From Zingiber officinale (lineage: Eukaryota > Streptophyta > Magnoliopsida > Zingiberales > Zingiberaceae), in the NCBI RefSeq assembly GCF_018446385.1, contig NC_056000.1, positions 77,634,688 to 77,698,687 on the forward strand: DNA of 64,000 bases, written 5' to 3'. A program made the translations under genes and the position numbers. The notes under the pieces were generated by a model. That model worked only from the letters and a program-made list of their open reading frames with translations. It made no database searches and had not been told where the DNA came from. Position 1 is the stretch's first letter; every line of letters starts with the position of its first letter. Shown piece after piece: positions 34,816 through 46,340 of the stretch.

Positions 34816-35290
34816 CAATACAATAAAAGCGTTAAAAGACAAAGGATTTTATCCGTTGTAGTAGGCCCTTTAAACCGTTATAATTGACAGTATTGTTAAA
34901 TGTGTGGTAAAAGACAACGGTTTAAAATTGTTGTCTTTGAACACAATAGACAACTGCATGCAACGATTTTAAACTATTGTCTTTTAATACCAAAGAGAAC
35001 AGTTTTGCAACGGTTAAAAACAATTGTAATTGACGATTTTGCAATAATTTTGATAGCACATAATATATGCTTTTGACAACAAATAAACATTGTTATCTTT
35101 CTTCAAGATTTAGTTTAAAACTATTGTCTTTAAATACTTTTCACAATGGTTAAAAAATCATTGTCTATCTTGATTAAAATACATTACGAATAGATAAAAA
35201 TTATTGTCAAATAATATTTTTTTCACACAATATTTTAAAATCATTGTCTTTGATAAGAAACATCTATGATTATAAACAGTTATGTTTGTA
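34816..35290 (+). mobile_element. CACTA-type transposon end (fragment)
   Basis: Begins caatacaataaaagcg, a degraded form of the CACTACAA terminus. It is filled with short direct and inverted copies of acaacggttt / aaaccgttgtc-like motifs (about 34,850, 34,915, 34,960, 35,000, 35,140), which are subterminal repeats typical of plant CACTA elements. No opposite terminus or transposase seen. Confidence 0.55.
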
Positions 35291-35298
35291 AGAAAAAC

Positions 35299-35305
<7 letters not shown>

Positions 35306-35339
<34 letters not shown>
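35306..35339. repeat. (TA)n microsatellite
   Basis: About 17 TA units next to the CACTA-like fragment. Confidence 0.95.
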
Positions 35340-35340
<1 letters not shown>

Positions 35341-37548
35341 TTCAGTTAAGTTTAAAAACTTCTACAATTACTACAAGTATCCCAAACATGACCATGAGTA
35401 TCCAATCATGACAACCACAAAAGATGAGACAACAAAATTAAGTTTATATAGAAGTGGACCACAACCATGCTTTCTCCAATCTTTTTTCTGTATACTAATC
35501 ATCGAATGTAGAATTTCAAAGACTTGCAAATCATGCTTTCTCCCTTTTCTGCAAAATAAAAAATATATATAGTTAAAGTCATAGCAAAAGCTAAGCTAGA
35601 CTAAGAGATGTTAGAAAAATATTATAGATTGTCTTTGTCCTTATCCTTTATAATAAATTAAATCCTTCAACACAAAAAGACTCAAATAGCATGTTGACAC
35701 ATAATAACACTTGATTTGTATTGTTGCTATCTCTTGAATCCCAAGGAGACCACTTCATACAATTAATTGAAAATAAAACACAACCATTTAGGTCATAATT
35801 ATGAATCGTGCAAACTACAACAATAGGCATGCATACCTTTATTATTTCCCATGTAACATGTTTTTTCCCTTTCGTTTCCATGTTTGGATTAAACAATCTT
35901 ATGCTCCTTTATACATCAATAAGAGTGGGCATATGAGAATTTTATTGACTAAAATAAATACTTAATAAAATTTAAAATATATACTCACATATCTACTACG
36001 TATTTTCAGTACTGGAGGAAGTGAAGTCAATGTATCTTAAGGCAAAGGTAAGTCATGTGCATCAATCTGAAGATAATATTTGCAGATAGTTTATCCATAT
36101 ATAACTTTAACTATGTAAATTGATATTTATGATCAAAATACAACTGAAGATAAACAAAAGATGTGAACTTAAATTGATAAATTAAAAAAAATACAAGTAT
36201 GATAACATAAAAAAGTGTGAAAAAAATTAAATTAAGCTATAGAAACTTGAATCCATCATGTGCTAAGGGCAAACAATCCCGGAGAGAATGATTTCTCCAA
36301 AACAAAAAGATTGGAGTCACCTGATTTTTGTAAGAATAGAGATCATTACTTCCTAAGATTGTAATATCAAGATCTACATGGAGAAGTGTAAAAATTAGAT
36401 AAAAGAGTTAATAAAGTACAAATTATATTTCTAAAAATAAATTAAAAAACATACCTTGTAGAAGTAGTTTTTGTAATTTATTCTTTTCCTTTTCAAAGGG
36501 TATTACCTGGATGCAGCTATAGTATATTGCACAGCTTGCTCCACAAAAGGGTTGACTGAGTCCCTGAAATCATAAGTTGATAGAGAAGTAAGCAATTTAC
36601 CCAATGTCTCATTTCTATGCAACCTTTGTAATATTCATTTATTATTATCTTTGGAGGGTGAAGAAACAACCTTGATTGAGAATCAACTAAATCTTTTCTT
36701 TAAAAATGTCACAAAATGATTTTACCAATTAGTAAAGTATTAGCAAACAAGGGATAGCATAGTTATTCAATTCTGAAAAAGTTTTCAACGTTTGAAATGA
36801 GCAAAAGGTCAGCAAACTTCTCAATGTATTTTTGGTAGAATTAAGAGAATCAAAACTAGCTTGAGGCAACCGAAGGTACAGTGTTGCATATTATTTTTCA
36901 TCCATCTGTTTTACCTACAATTTTGACTGGTGGAAATTAAGTTCATACCAGATTTTAATGAAAAAAATCTCTACTTAAAACTCATGTGGAAGGAGAAAAT
37001 GCTTATTTACAACATGATGCTTGAGTTTATGCTTCCAATTTACCACCTTATTGTGATGCCATGTGAGACCGACCTAATGGCACAATATGATCTGCCATTA
37101 ACTGGTACTGCTAGAGACTAATCTGGGAGCATTCAATACTTGTTTCATTTACAATGCTCAATTACTCAACTAAAAATAACAGATAAGATGTCTTAAACTT
37201 TAGAAATAGATTCATGCTTACTGTCAGTTTAAATGGATGATAGCAACCAAAAGAACTGGATATGCAAACACTAGCACATGAAAAAGAAGCTGCAACTGAC
37301 ACATGGTTCCTTTTTAGTATTATAGTTGGTATTTCCTACAGAAATGTCACCCTTGGTTGTATGCTCAACTTTGATTAAAGAATAGTCTCATTGTTTGTGT
37401 TGTTATGATATTAAGTAATGTTCCAACCTTATTCTTTTGCAGCATTGATGAAAGTTGAATCCTCATCTAGTAACAAGGTATGTTTCTATCTATAGTCATC
37501 TCCTTTTATCTTTGATCTTTGACGTAGACAAATTCTCCAACTTGTTTA
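35340..37548 (+). other. AT-rich region with possible isolated host exons
   Basis: Two short exon-like segments with good splice sites stand out: 36,010-36,047 (TTTCAG| ... AAAG|GTAAGT, LEEVKSMYLKAK) and 37,443-37,478 (TTGCAG| ... AACAAG|GTATG, LMKVESSSSNK). Their phases do not join directly. They may belong with the exon-like text at 39,090-39,600. I do not recognise the gene. Confidence 0.25.
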
Positions 37549-38896
37549 TGTAGGACCGTAAATACTTTAGAGGGGGGATAGTGATCTCTAGAAAATCGAG
37601 AGTTAAAATGAATTACGTAGCGGAAAAATGAAAATAAAGCACAATGCTAACAAAATTAAGTTTTACTTGGTTCAGAGCCTTCGACGACTCTTACTCCAAG
37701 GTCCGTACTCGTCGAGTACTTTCGTTGACAAATCCACTAATAGTTCGCAAAAGTATTACAAAATTAAGTACAAGAACTAAAAGCAAAGTTACCGACAACA
37801 AAGAAAATAAGAACGTCTTAATCGTCGGTTGTCGGAGAAGCTTCACAGCGTCGTAGGAGCTTTTTCGAAGCACTGAGCAAGAGAGAAACTTGTAGTAGTT
37901 GTTGTTCTGAAGCTCCTGATCGAATGTCTTTATATAGGTCCACTTCGGCCACCTGGAACCCCTCCGGGCACCTGGACCTTTGCTGACGTGGCAAGTTCTC
38001 TTCGAAACTTCATCTGCGAAGTTTATCCACCTCCGAGCGCCTAGAGCGTTGATGTGGGCTCGGCTAGTCGACGTGCTCCAACTTAGCTTCAGGATAAAGT
38101 ATTAGGGTCCAGGCGCCTGCACCGACTCCGGGTGCCTGGACCACCTAGACTCTCCTTTTCGGGTCCAAGCACCCGGGTGAGCTTGGTCCGGGGGCCCGGA
38201 CTCGGGGCACCCGGATCCCTTCCAGGTGCTTGGACTCCAAGCGCCCGGACTCCGGCACCCGGATCCCTTCCGAGCGCCCGGACTTCGAGCACCCGGATCC
38301 CTTCCGGGGGTCCGGACTCTCCTTTTTTTAGCATCCTGTAAAAAAGTTAGTTCGGACAATAGAAAATATATTTTACCCTGCAACAGAGAGTTAGTACACC
38401 ATAATAAAGTATTAGTAGTAATTAAATCTCATCTCCTCGAGACCAGGATCTAGTCAAAGTCTCAACTTAGGTTTCTCAAATGGAACCTAAGTTGGACTGA
38501 CGCCTACAGTTTCCTCAACCGGGAACGCGTTCTATCTGGATCTCTCCTTAAGTTGCTTACCTTCACTTACCAACTGTAATCATTTGACTTGTCTTTGACC
38601 CACCAGGTCTTTCCGCCAGTTGTCAGGTCAATGGACCCAACTAGACTTCGGTCGATTGTCAAGTCGTGCAGATCCAATCTGACTTCCCGCCAGATATCGA
38701 GCCCCACAGACCTATCTGGACTTCCCACCAACTATTGGGTCCCTCAGACCTAGTTGGATTTCAGCCTGGTGTCAGGTCTTTCAGACCAGTCAACTCCTAC
38801 ACACTTGGTAAAGAGTTTAAATCACAAAATACTCTAACTTTAAGTAACTTATCATTTATCAAAATCTGGATTAAATTATTAGTGTAAATTGTACGA
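37549..38896 (-). repeat. SIRE-like LTR, minus orientation
   Basis: Reading the minus strand from 38,896: the LTR start (homologous to 55,920), a set of hairpin units (38,757-38,600), a GC palindrome cluster with cgcccgga-type units (38,325-38,100), then the conserved 3' module with tccttggagtaagagtcg-like text and gaaccaagtaaa (37,705-37,665), ending at TACA (37,549). No internal domain adjoins it and I see no TSD. Possibly a solo LTR. Confidence 0.65.
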
Positions 38897-39736
38897 ATAA
38901 TTTTATCTCAGAAGAAGTCTCCTGACCTCACGGAAAAGTAATATAAGAAGACATTTAACGAGGCAATTGCAGTTTTGGTATGTTCATTCGTATGCTCTTT
39001 CACTTCACCGCTTCTTGTTCAATACTACATCAATCTGATTTCGACTATAGTTAAAGCTTATTTTGAGTCAAACTCAGCTATCTTGCTTTAACAAAGGCCT
39101 TTGATGATAAAACTAATTCAAAGGTGTTATCAAAGCTAACAAGAGTTTTTCCTAAAGCAACTCCTCCAACAATGCCAACTATGACAACTCGTGTTCCGGT
39201 GAAATAGAGAAACAATACCATAAGAGATATTTCTGGTATACTTCCTAAATGGATCTTCGTGCACTCTCAACTAGTGCAGCCAAATATAATTCAGTGATGC
39301 AAACTCATAGGTTATGATTCCAAACTCATTTAAATTGTTCATTTTGGCTTTTGAAGGCACCCTAGTTTGCCAGCAATCATTGACGTCATTGAAAATTTTA
39401 ATACAGGACCTTCCAATATTAACTTTAAATCCTCCGTATCTCCGAAACCTTCCTTGAATTTGGTCAATGATATTGTACGGAATCTGAGTCAGACGAAGAT
39501 CGATAGAAATGATGTTGGCATTGACAGAGAGACAGCTCTAGGGTTGGCATGGGAAGTATCCGACGGTCGAACTTGTGTTTTGATTATGTCAAAGGATTCA
39601 AAGTTAAGGTATTTTGTTATTTGATATGTTGAATGAGTATTATAGGAAAGTCCTAAGATTTCTTAGGCAAAAGTCCTAGCTGCGATTAGGTAAGTGGAAA
39701 ACCCTAGGGGTGGTAACTCTAAGTCCTAGGGGGTGG
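38692..39736 (+). repeat. ~1.05 kb duplicated segment, copy A
   Basis: Near-identical to 42,747-43,797. It begins inside a hairpin unit of the minus-strand LTR, covers the rest of that LTR and the unknown exon-like sequence, and ends 192 bp into a plus-strand SIRE-like LTR (39,545-39,736). The main difference from copy B is a 6 bp indel near 39,205. Confidence 0.9.
39090..39624 (+). pseudogene. Unidentified exon-like coding fragments (copy A)
   Basis: An open stretch reading KAFDDKTNSKVLSKLTRVFP and KATPPTMPTMTTRVP (about 39,095-39,210) is followed, after a stop in this copy, by RNNTIRDISGILPKWIF. A second open segment, 39,367-39,624, reads MPAIIDVIENFNTGPSNINF, then LNLVNDIVRNLSQTKIDRND and ETALGLAWEVS, and runs into the LTR at 39,545. 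The composition looks like a real protein, but I cannot name the family. It may be a host gene truncated by the LTR, or captured exons. Confidence 0.35.
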
Positions 39737-42458
39737 ATAAATATGGATTATAAACAGAATTTGAGACCGCAAAATCTCTGTTACAAATTTTGTTTAAATA
39801 TTTAATGAAAATTAAAACAGAAATAAAATCAGTTTTAGATTTATATAAATCAGAGACAGATTTGATACAAAATTATAAATATGTTCACTTTGATAAAATA
39901 TAATATATGAAAAAACTTTAAACATAATTTAAACCAAATTTAATATGAAATTACATATAACTTTTTATAAACAAAAATAAATATGATTTATGTTTTCTAA
40001 CCCTTCCTCCTTGCCTTAATTTGTCTTTGGTTTTAGTAGAATAGGTACGCATTCTTCTTCCCCCGCCTCTGATTTTTTTTTCTCGTTCTTGTTGGGGCCA
40101 TCTCATGCGGCTGCAAGGTTGGCCGCAGCTGCGAGGTCGGCAGCGACCGTGAGGTCGGTCGCGGCTACTAGAGGTTGATTGTTGTTGCTTCTCATGGCCA
40201 CAAGGTTCGCGACCACTTCAATCGACCCCCTCATGCAACCGAGAGGTTGTGCATCCTACGGTCCCTGGATGTCGCCTACTACTAATATGTGATAACTAGC
40301 ATTTTGATGCATTATTTTCCCCTATATTTTAATGTTTTAATCCACTCATATGGTTAATTGTTGATTCTTATCATGTTTATTGAGTTTGATGCATATTATG
40401 AGTTTTGTTATAATTCTTGTTATTTTTATGGATTTCTATTTATAATTGTACACTTTTTTTTTTGTAGGGATTGAACTCAAGTTGGACCAAATTAAACCTA
40501 AAGACTTGAGTCAAGGAGAAGTCTAATATGGAGAAATATGAGCCATTGGATCAAATATGAAGTAAACTAATCAAAGGACTCCGATCTAATTAATTCTAGT
40601 CGTTCATCGAGACCTGGTTGATTTTGGTCAATCTGTGTAGATCTGGGATTCTCCGAGCCATTCACTATGATCTAGCCATCTTGATCATTCAACTAGTTCT
40701 AGCCGATCCTGACTGTTCAATCAGATTTGATCTCATCCCTTCACCTAGATCCAGGTCAATCCTGACCGTCCAATCAGATCTGGGAAAATAAGAGTGGATG
40801 AAGCACAGTTTGTTCATCTATTCTCTTGTTCATCTATTCTCTGCTTCCTCACGCGATCGTTGCCAGACGCCACCCCTTCTCCTCGAACTCCACCTTCAAT
40901 CGGTCGGCGAGTTCATCTACCACTCCACCTCTGGCCGATCAATCCTCTCCATCTCCCCCATCTGCATCCCGTCACCCTCCTCCATCCCGGCCTCATCTTC
41001 TTACCGACGCGAACGCTGCCCAATGCCAACTCCACCACCACTAGCGCACCAAGGAAAGGGGTTTCTCCCTTTGGTCATCGCCCATCGCGCATCTCCTTCC
41101 TCTTCTCATCTTCCTTCCTCGATAAGCCTTCAAGCTTCCAACAACAACTCCACCACATCTCTTCCATATCCGGTCTTTGATCTACGAGTTCTTGGGCTTT
41201 CCCAGCTTTGTATTCAATCCGGACAGCTATCTTCTTCATCCATCTTCGATCCAGCAGCCTTCTCTTCTTCGCCAAGTCGACAACAATTCCCTTCACCACC
41301 GGACAACTTCATATGCACCTTACAGAAATTGGGTTGTTTCTTTTATCATGTTGGATGTGTGTTGATGTTTTTTATTGAATGCTTGTATCAAACTTGATCT
41401 TTCTTAATTGGATTGAACGCACTTGGTTTTAATTGTTTCATGCACACAACTTGTTTGATAAAATGTTCTAATCTTCTAATTCCTGCATGTAACGTGTTCG
41501 GTAAAATGTCTCTTTCAATAGTTTGGTTCAATTTGACGCATCTTAATTTGCTTAACTCTTGCTTTGTATTGATCTTTCAATTGTTAAGTTTTATGTCTTC
41601 ATTTAAATGCAATTAGGTTAAGTTAGTGTCTTCATTGAAATGCAGTTAGTTTTATGTCTTCATTTCTATGTTTAGTGTGTATTGTATTTTAAGTTGTTAC
41701 ATATTGTTTCCTTATAGCCATAATATTCTAACTAATTTGTAGATGAGAATGAGGTTATCTGGAGGCAATCAAGTTATCCAAGAATGATCTGTAATTATTT
41801 AATGAGGTCATTCTACTTTTCCATATTCTATTGTGACTTATGTTTCACTCGTTAGTATCATGCAGGATACCAAGAGCAAATGTTGCATTAGCCACAACAA
41901 CCAAGAGCAAATGTTGCATTCAAAATCATCTTTTAATCTTTTGGTAGGTACTATTTACTTACTATCTGCTATAGTCTTGTTTATTAATATTACAAGATTA
42001 TTTCTTAGCAATATTTATAGTTTGTGTGGTATTGTGTTTGTGGATATTAAGATTTTTTAGTTTATGATTTAAATTAATTAATGTGCAATAAGAAGACCAG
42101 CGAGTCTTTTCTATTGTCTTGTATTTGATTTTGTTATATGTACTTAGAGATTCTAAGTTTAAGATTCAAATTCGAAGAAAATCCTACTTAAGTATTTGTT
42201 CACATTGACCTAATTTTTATGGTTTTGTTATGCCTATTGTTTCAGAGCCAAAAGAGTCTTCATGACTTGTTGATTCTTTAGCATTGACAACTAACTATGG
42301 ACTAATTAGTGGATGAACATTGATATTGACTATGACTTTTGTACCATTTCAATTTATTTGTATTAAAAATTCTGATATTGTAAGACTTACTCGTTTCATG
42401 TTTTGATTTGTTAGATTGTCTCAACAAAATTAGTTGGTTCATTAATCTATAAAAGAGA
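39737..42458 (+). other. Unassigned, LTR-like region
   Basis: AT-rich to 40,060, then ggccgc/gaggtcgg-rich text. From about 40,300, tgataactagcattttgatgc opens a stretch with GA-rich then pyrimidine-rich leader-like sequence (40,800-41,330) and T-rich tail, resembling a gypsy LTR. The 199 aa ORF at 40,798-41,397 is Ser/Pro-rich, of low complexity, and overlaps others in all frames, so I do not call it a gene. Confidence 0.3.
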
Positions 42459-42746
42459 TGAAAATTATTTTTAAAAAAATCATTTGAAAAATTATTTAAA
42501 AAATCATTTGAAAAATTATTTAGAAATCATTTGAAAAATTATTTAGAAATCATTTGAAAAATTATTTAAAAATTATTTGAAAAATTATTTAAAAATCATT
42601 TGAAAAATTATTTTAAAAATCATTTGAAAAATTATTTAAAAATCATTTGAAAAGTTATTTAATTAAATTTTCATATTCTTAGACTTTCAAGATAAGTAAT
42701 TTTCAAACTCACTGAAAATGCGAATTTGACAACTCAATATCTTTAA
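42459..42746 (+). repeat. AT-rich minisatellite block, copy of 47,265-47,552
   Basis: Units of atcatttgaaaaattattta(aaa) repeat about ten times. The whole block and its unique right end (gaatttgacaactcaatatc) match the SIRE internal region at 47,265-47,552. It joins directly to copy B of the 1.05 kb duplication at 42,747. Confidence 0.9.
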
Positions 42747-43797
42747 AGATATCGAGCCCCACAGACCTATCTGGACTTCCCACCAACTATTGGGTCCCTC
42801 AGACCTAGTTGGATTTCAGCCTGGTGTCAGGTCTTTCAGACCAGTCAACTCCTACACACTTGGTAAAGAGTTTAAATCACAAAATACTCTAACTTTAAGT
42901 AACTTATCATTTATCAAAATCTGGATTAAATTATTAGTGTAAATTGTACGAATAATTTTATCTCAGAAGAAGTCTCCTGACCTCACGGAAAAGTAATATA
43001 AGAAGACATTTAACGAGGCAATTGCAGTTTTGGTATGTTCATTCGTATGCTCTTTCACTTCACCGCTTCTTGTTCAATACTACATCAATCTGATTTCGAC
43101 TATAGTTAAAGCTTATTTTGAGTCAAACTCAGCTATCTTGCTTTAACAAAGGCCTTTGATGATAAAACTAATTCAAAGGTGTTATCAAAGCTAACAAGAG
43201 TTTTTCCTAAAGCAACTCCTCCAACAATGCCAACTATGACAACTCGTGTTCCAGGAAATAGTCAGCAAAGAAACAATACCATAAGAGATATTTCTGGTAT
43301 ACTTCCTAAATGGATCTTCAGGCACTCTCAACTAGTGCAGCCAAATATAATTCAGTGATGCAAACTCATAGGTTATGATTCCAAACTCATTTAAATTGTT
43401 CATTTTGGCTTTTGAAGGCACCCTAGTTTGCCAGCAATCATTGACGTCATTGAAAATTTTAATACAGGACCTTCCAATATTAACTTTAAATCCTCCGTAT
43501 CTCCGAAACCTTCCTTGAATTTGGTCAATGATATTGTACGGAATCTGAGTCAGACGAAGATCGATAGAAATGATGTTGGCATTGACAGAGAGACAGCTCT
43601 AGGGTTGGCATGGGAAGTATCCGACGGTCGAACTTGTGTTTTGATTATGTCAAAGGATTCAAAGTTAAGGTATTTTGTTATTTGATATGTTGAATGAGTA
43701 TTATAGGAAAGTCCTAAGATTTCTTAGGCAAAAGTCCTAGCTGCGATTAGGTAAGTGGAAAACCCTAGGGGTGGTAACTCTAAGTCCTAGGGGGTGG
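42747..43797 (+). repeat. ~1.05 kb duplicated segment, copy B
   Basis: Copy of 38,692-39,736. It runs without a break into the complete SIRE-like 5' LTR that starts at 43,606. In this copy the exon-like text keeps the frame through NSQQRNNTIRDISGILPKWI (43,250-43,310), and the 85-codon segment 43,428-43,685 is unchanged. Confidence 0.9.
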
Positions 43798-44901
43798 TAA
43801 CCCTAGGCTGAAAGTCTTGGTGGGTCTATGCTTCGGGCAAAAATCCTAGGGGGCGGCAACTCTAGGTTAAAATCCTAGTGTCGCGAACTAGGTGGAAGTC
43901 TGGACGGGTCATGGACCGGACGTCCAGCATGAAGACCGGAAGCATCGGACGCTAAACAAAAGTCCAGTCGATCTGGAGGACCGAACTGACAAACAGGTAT
44001 ACTTCTCCTGAGTGGAGTAGGTGAGGGTGCGTTCCCCGGAAGAGGGAACAGTAGGCGTTGGTTCGACCTAGGGTTTCTGGTTGGAAATCCGAAGTCAGAA
44101 CCGGACAGCCCGAAGGTTGTCAAACATTTCATTTATTATGTTTATTATGTGCTAATTTTGTGCTGTAGGGTATTTTTGGGACTAACATATCTTGCAGGAA
44201 CTAAAACACAAAGCTTGTCTCGGATGAACAGTACCCGAGGCGCCCTCCATGGAGCTTGGAGGCGCCTCGGGTGCAAGACAGGAGTTGGTTGCGAAGAGGA
44301 ATTGGAGGCACCCTCAAGAGAACTTGAGGCGCCCTGGACTATTGGTTGAAGGCGCCTTGAACTGGTGATGAAGGCGCCTCCAGGCAGATAAACAGCAGTG
44401 ACTCAAAGGCTTATCGCAGCGGTCAACTCGGGATAGAATTTTGGTTTGAGGCGCCTCCATGGAGCATTGGAGGCCCTCAATGGCCAATAAAAGGACATCT
44501 TGACCAGCAGCTAGATACATCAATTCAAAAGCGATCTTTCTGCAACCAGCTGCTAACGAGAAGTTCCGACGAAACTACAACTTGACGCCGACGACCCAGA
44601 GCTCAGAATTTATCATTTCTCTTGTCGTTGGTATACTTAATTATTGTATTTAATTGTATTTTAAATTGTAACACTTTAACAATATTATAGTTGTTGCCCA
44701 CTGAAAGCGATCAACAATCGTGGGCCTTGGAGTAGGAGTCGTCCTAGGCTCCGAACCAAGTAAATCTTGGTGTCCTTGTTTTGTGTGTGTGTGTTTGTTT
44801 TTCTTATTCTGCTGTGCATTTACTCGTACGTTTTTCGATTACAAAATGCGTGAAAGCCACGAGCGCTATTCACCCCCCTCTAGCGTGGTCTCAATCCAGC
44901 A
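43606..44901 (+). repeat. 5' LTR of the SIRE-like element
   Basis: Begins tggcatgggaag and ends ctcaatccagca. In order: ccctagg.ggtggtaa repeats (43,760-43,880), hairpin units (43,900-43,927 and about 43,962), a GGCGCC palindrome cluster (44,233-44,480), then the module ggccttggagtaggagtcg with ctccgaaccaagtaaa (44,722-44,764). The pair at 48,411-49,685 has the same order. Confidence 0.85.
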
Positions 44902-44902
44902 A

Positions 44903-44916
44903 TTGGTATCAAAGCG
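44903..44916 (+). other. Primer-binding site, initiator tRNA-Met type
   Basis: ttggtatcaaagcg follows the LTR end directly. It matches the TGGTATCAGAGC site of plant copia elements with one change. Confidence 0.8.
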
Positions 44917-45163
44917 GGGTTGCTTTGATTTGGTGCAACCACCAGTCAAGCAAATTTTTTTGTGGTCTTTTCAATTTTTCGGAGTTAATCGGAATTAGTA
45001 TAATTGTTATATTCCGATCTATTTTCTTGTTTGAATCGATTTTTGCTCGAAGTTGGTGCAACACCACTCGAGTTCGTTTTCCTTTTATTATACATCTCGC
45101 ACTGCTAATCTAGGATCAAGTCCTGGGATTTGTTTTTCTTTTTATTGTGTGCTAGATTCTTTA

Positions 45164-46229
45164 ATGGCTCTCCAAGAAGGTTTTAGCAAAGTCCACCCAC
45201 CACTCTTTTCCGGCGAGGACTTTGGCTATTGGAAGAACCGGATGGAATACCACCTCAAGATGCAAGTAGAGATGTGGATTATTATCCAGACCGGTCTCGA
45301 ACTTCCACGTGACGACCCTGGAGAATTAGTTTCATGCATCAATTGGGATGCCAGCATAAGGAAGAAGATTGAAGCCGATGCCAAAGCAACTTGCATGCTA
45401 CAATGCGGATTAACAAAAGAAGAACTAAATAGAGTCGGGCCATTTTCAAGCGCAAAAGAGTTATGGGAAAAGCTAATCGAGCTGCACGAGGGCACCTCCG
45501 ACACTAAGGTAAGCAAGCGCGATTTAATTTTAAATAAATTGTATAATTTAAAAATGTAGGAAAGTGAGACGGCAAGCCAGCTTCATACGCGCATCCAGGA
45601 CCTCCTCAACGAACTCCATGCGATTGGCCAACGAATAGAAAACCGTGATGTCATAAGGTATGCGCTTAACACTCCGAGGAACACTTTGTGGGCATCCATG
45701 GTTGATGCTTACAAAGTTTCCAAGGATTTATCTTTAATTAAACTAGATGAACTGTTTTCCGAATTCAAATTGCATGAGCAGACTAATGCACGTCCAGCCG
45801 AGAAGGGCATTGCTTTGATTTCAGATACAAGCAGAACCCGGGAAGCTAAAACAAAGCACAAAACCAAACCCGAGTCCAAAGACAAATCAGACTTAGAGGA
45901 CGATGACGAGATTGTTTCCGAGCTATTAAGGCTCGTATAAAAGATCTGCAGAAACAAAAAGGCGACTCGAACGAACATGAAGGACAAGACTGGAGTTACC
46001 TGCTACGGTTGTAACCAGAAGGGGCACTACAAGCTGGTTTGTCCAAATAAAAAGTATCAGAGAAAGAAGGTATTAAATGCAACTTGGTCCGAGTCATCAG
46101 ATGAATCCGAGACTGATGAAGAAGAACAAATGAGCTTTCTCGCTCTACCGGTACAAACGAACATCGTTGAAACCGAGTCCGAGTTCGAGTCCGAAAGCGA
46201 GAGCGAGTCAGAAACCGAGTCCGAGTGAA
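45164..46229 (+). pseudogene. SIRE-like gag, stop and frameshift
   Basis: Starts at ATG 45,164 (MALQEGFSKVHPPLFSGEDF). The UBN2-type Gag core GYWKNRMEYHL and SSAKELWEKLIELHEG is clear. An in-frame TAG at 45,557-45,559 interrupts it (KM*ESETASQL), and reading continues in the same frame to a stop at 45,940. After a frame change comes the zinc knuckle CYGCNQKGHYKLVC (about 46,001-46,042) and an acidic Ser/Glu tail (SESESESETESE). A knuckle-bearing Gag would be needed for packaging; this copy is probably dead. Confidence 0.85.
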
Positions 46230-46340
46230 GCCACAGATCCACGTCCGTTTCCGAAGGACTGAACCCCACTGTAAGTTCTCTACTCGTCGAGACACAATTA
46301 GATGATTTAAAGAATTTAGTTCCTTATTTATTAAAAAAAG

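Noticed and set aside
40798-41397. 199-codon Ser/Pro-rich ORF
   Set aside because: Low-complexity, overlapped by long ORFs in the other plus frames, and located in an LTR-like leader; no domain or splice support.
45996-46295. Arg/Thr-rich minus ORF opposite the gag tail
   Set aside because: It is the antisense of the Ser/Glu-rich Gag tail repeat.
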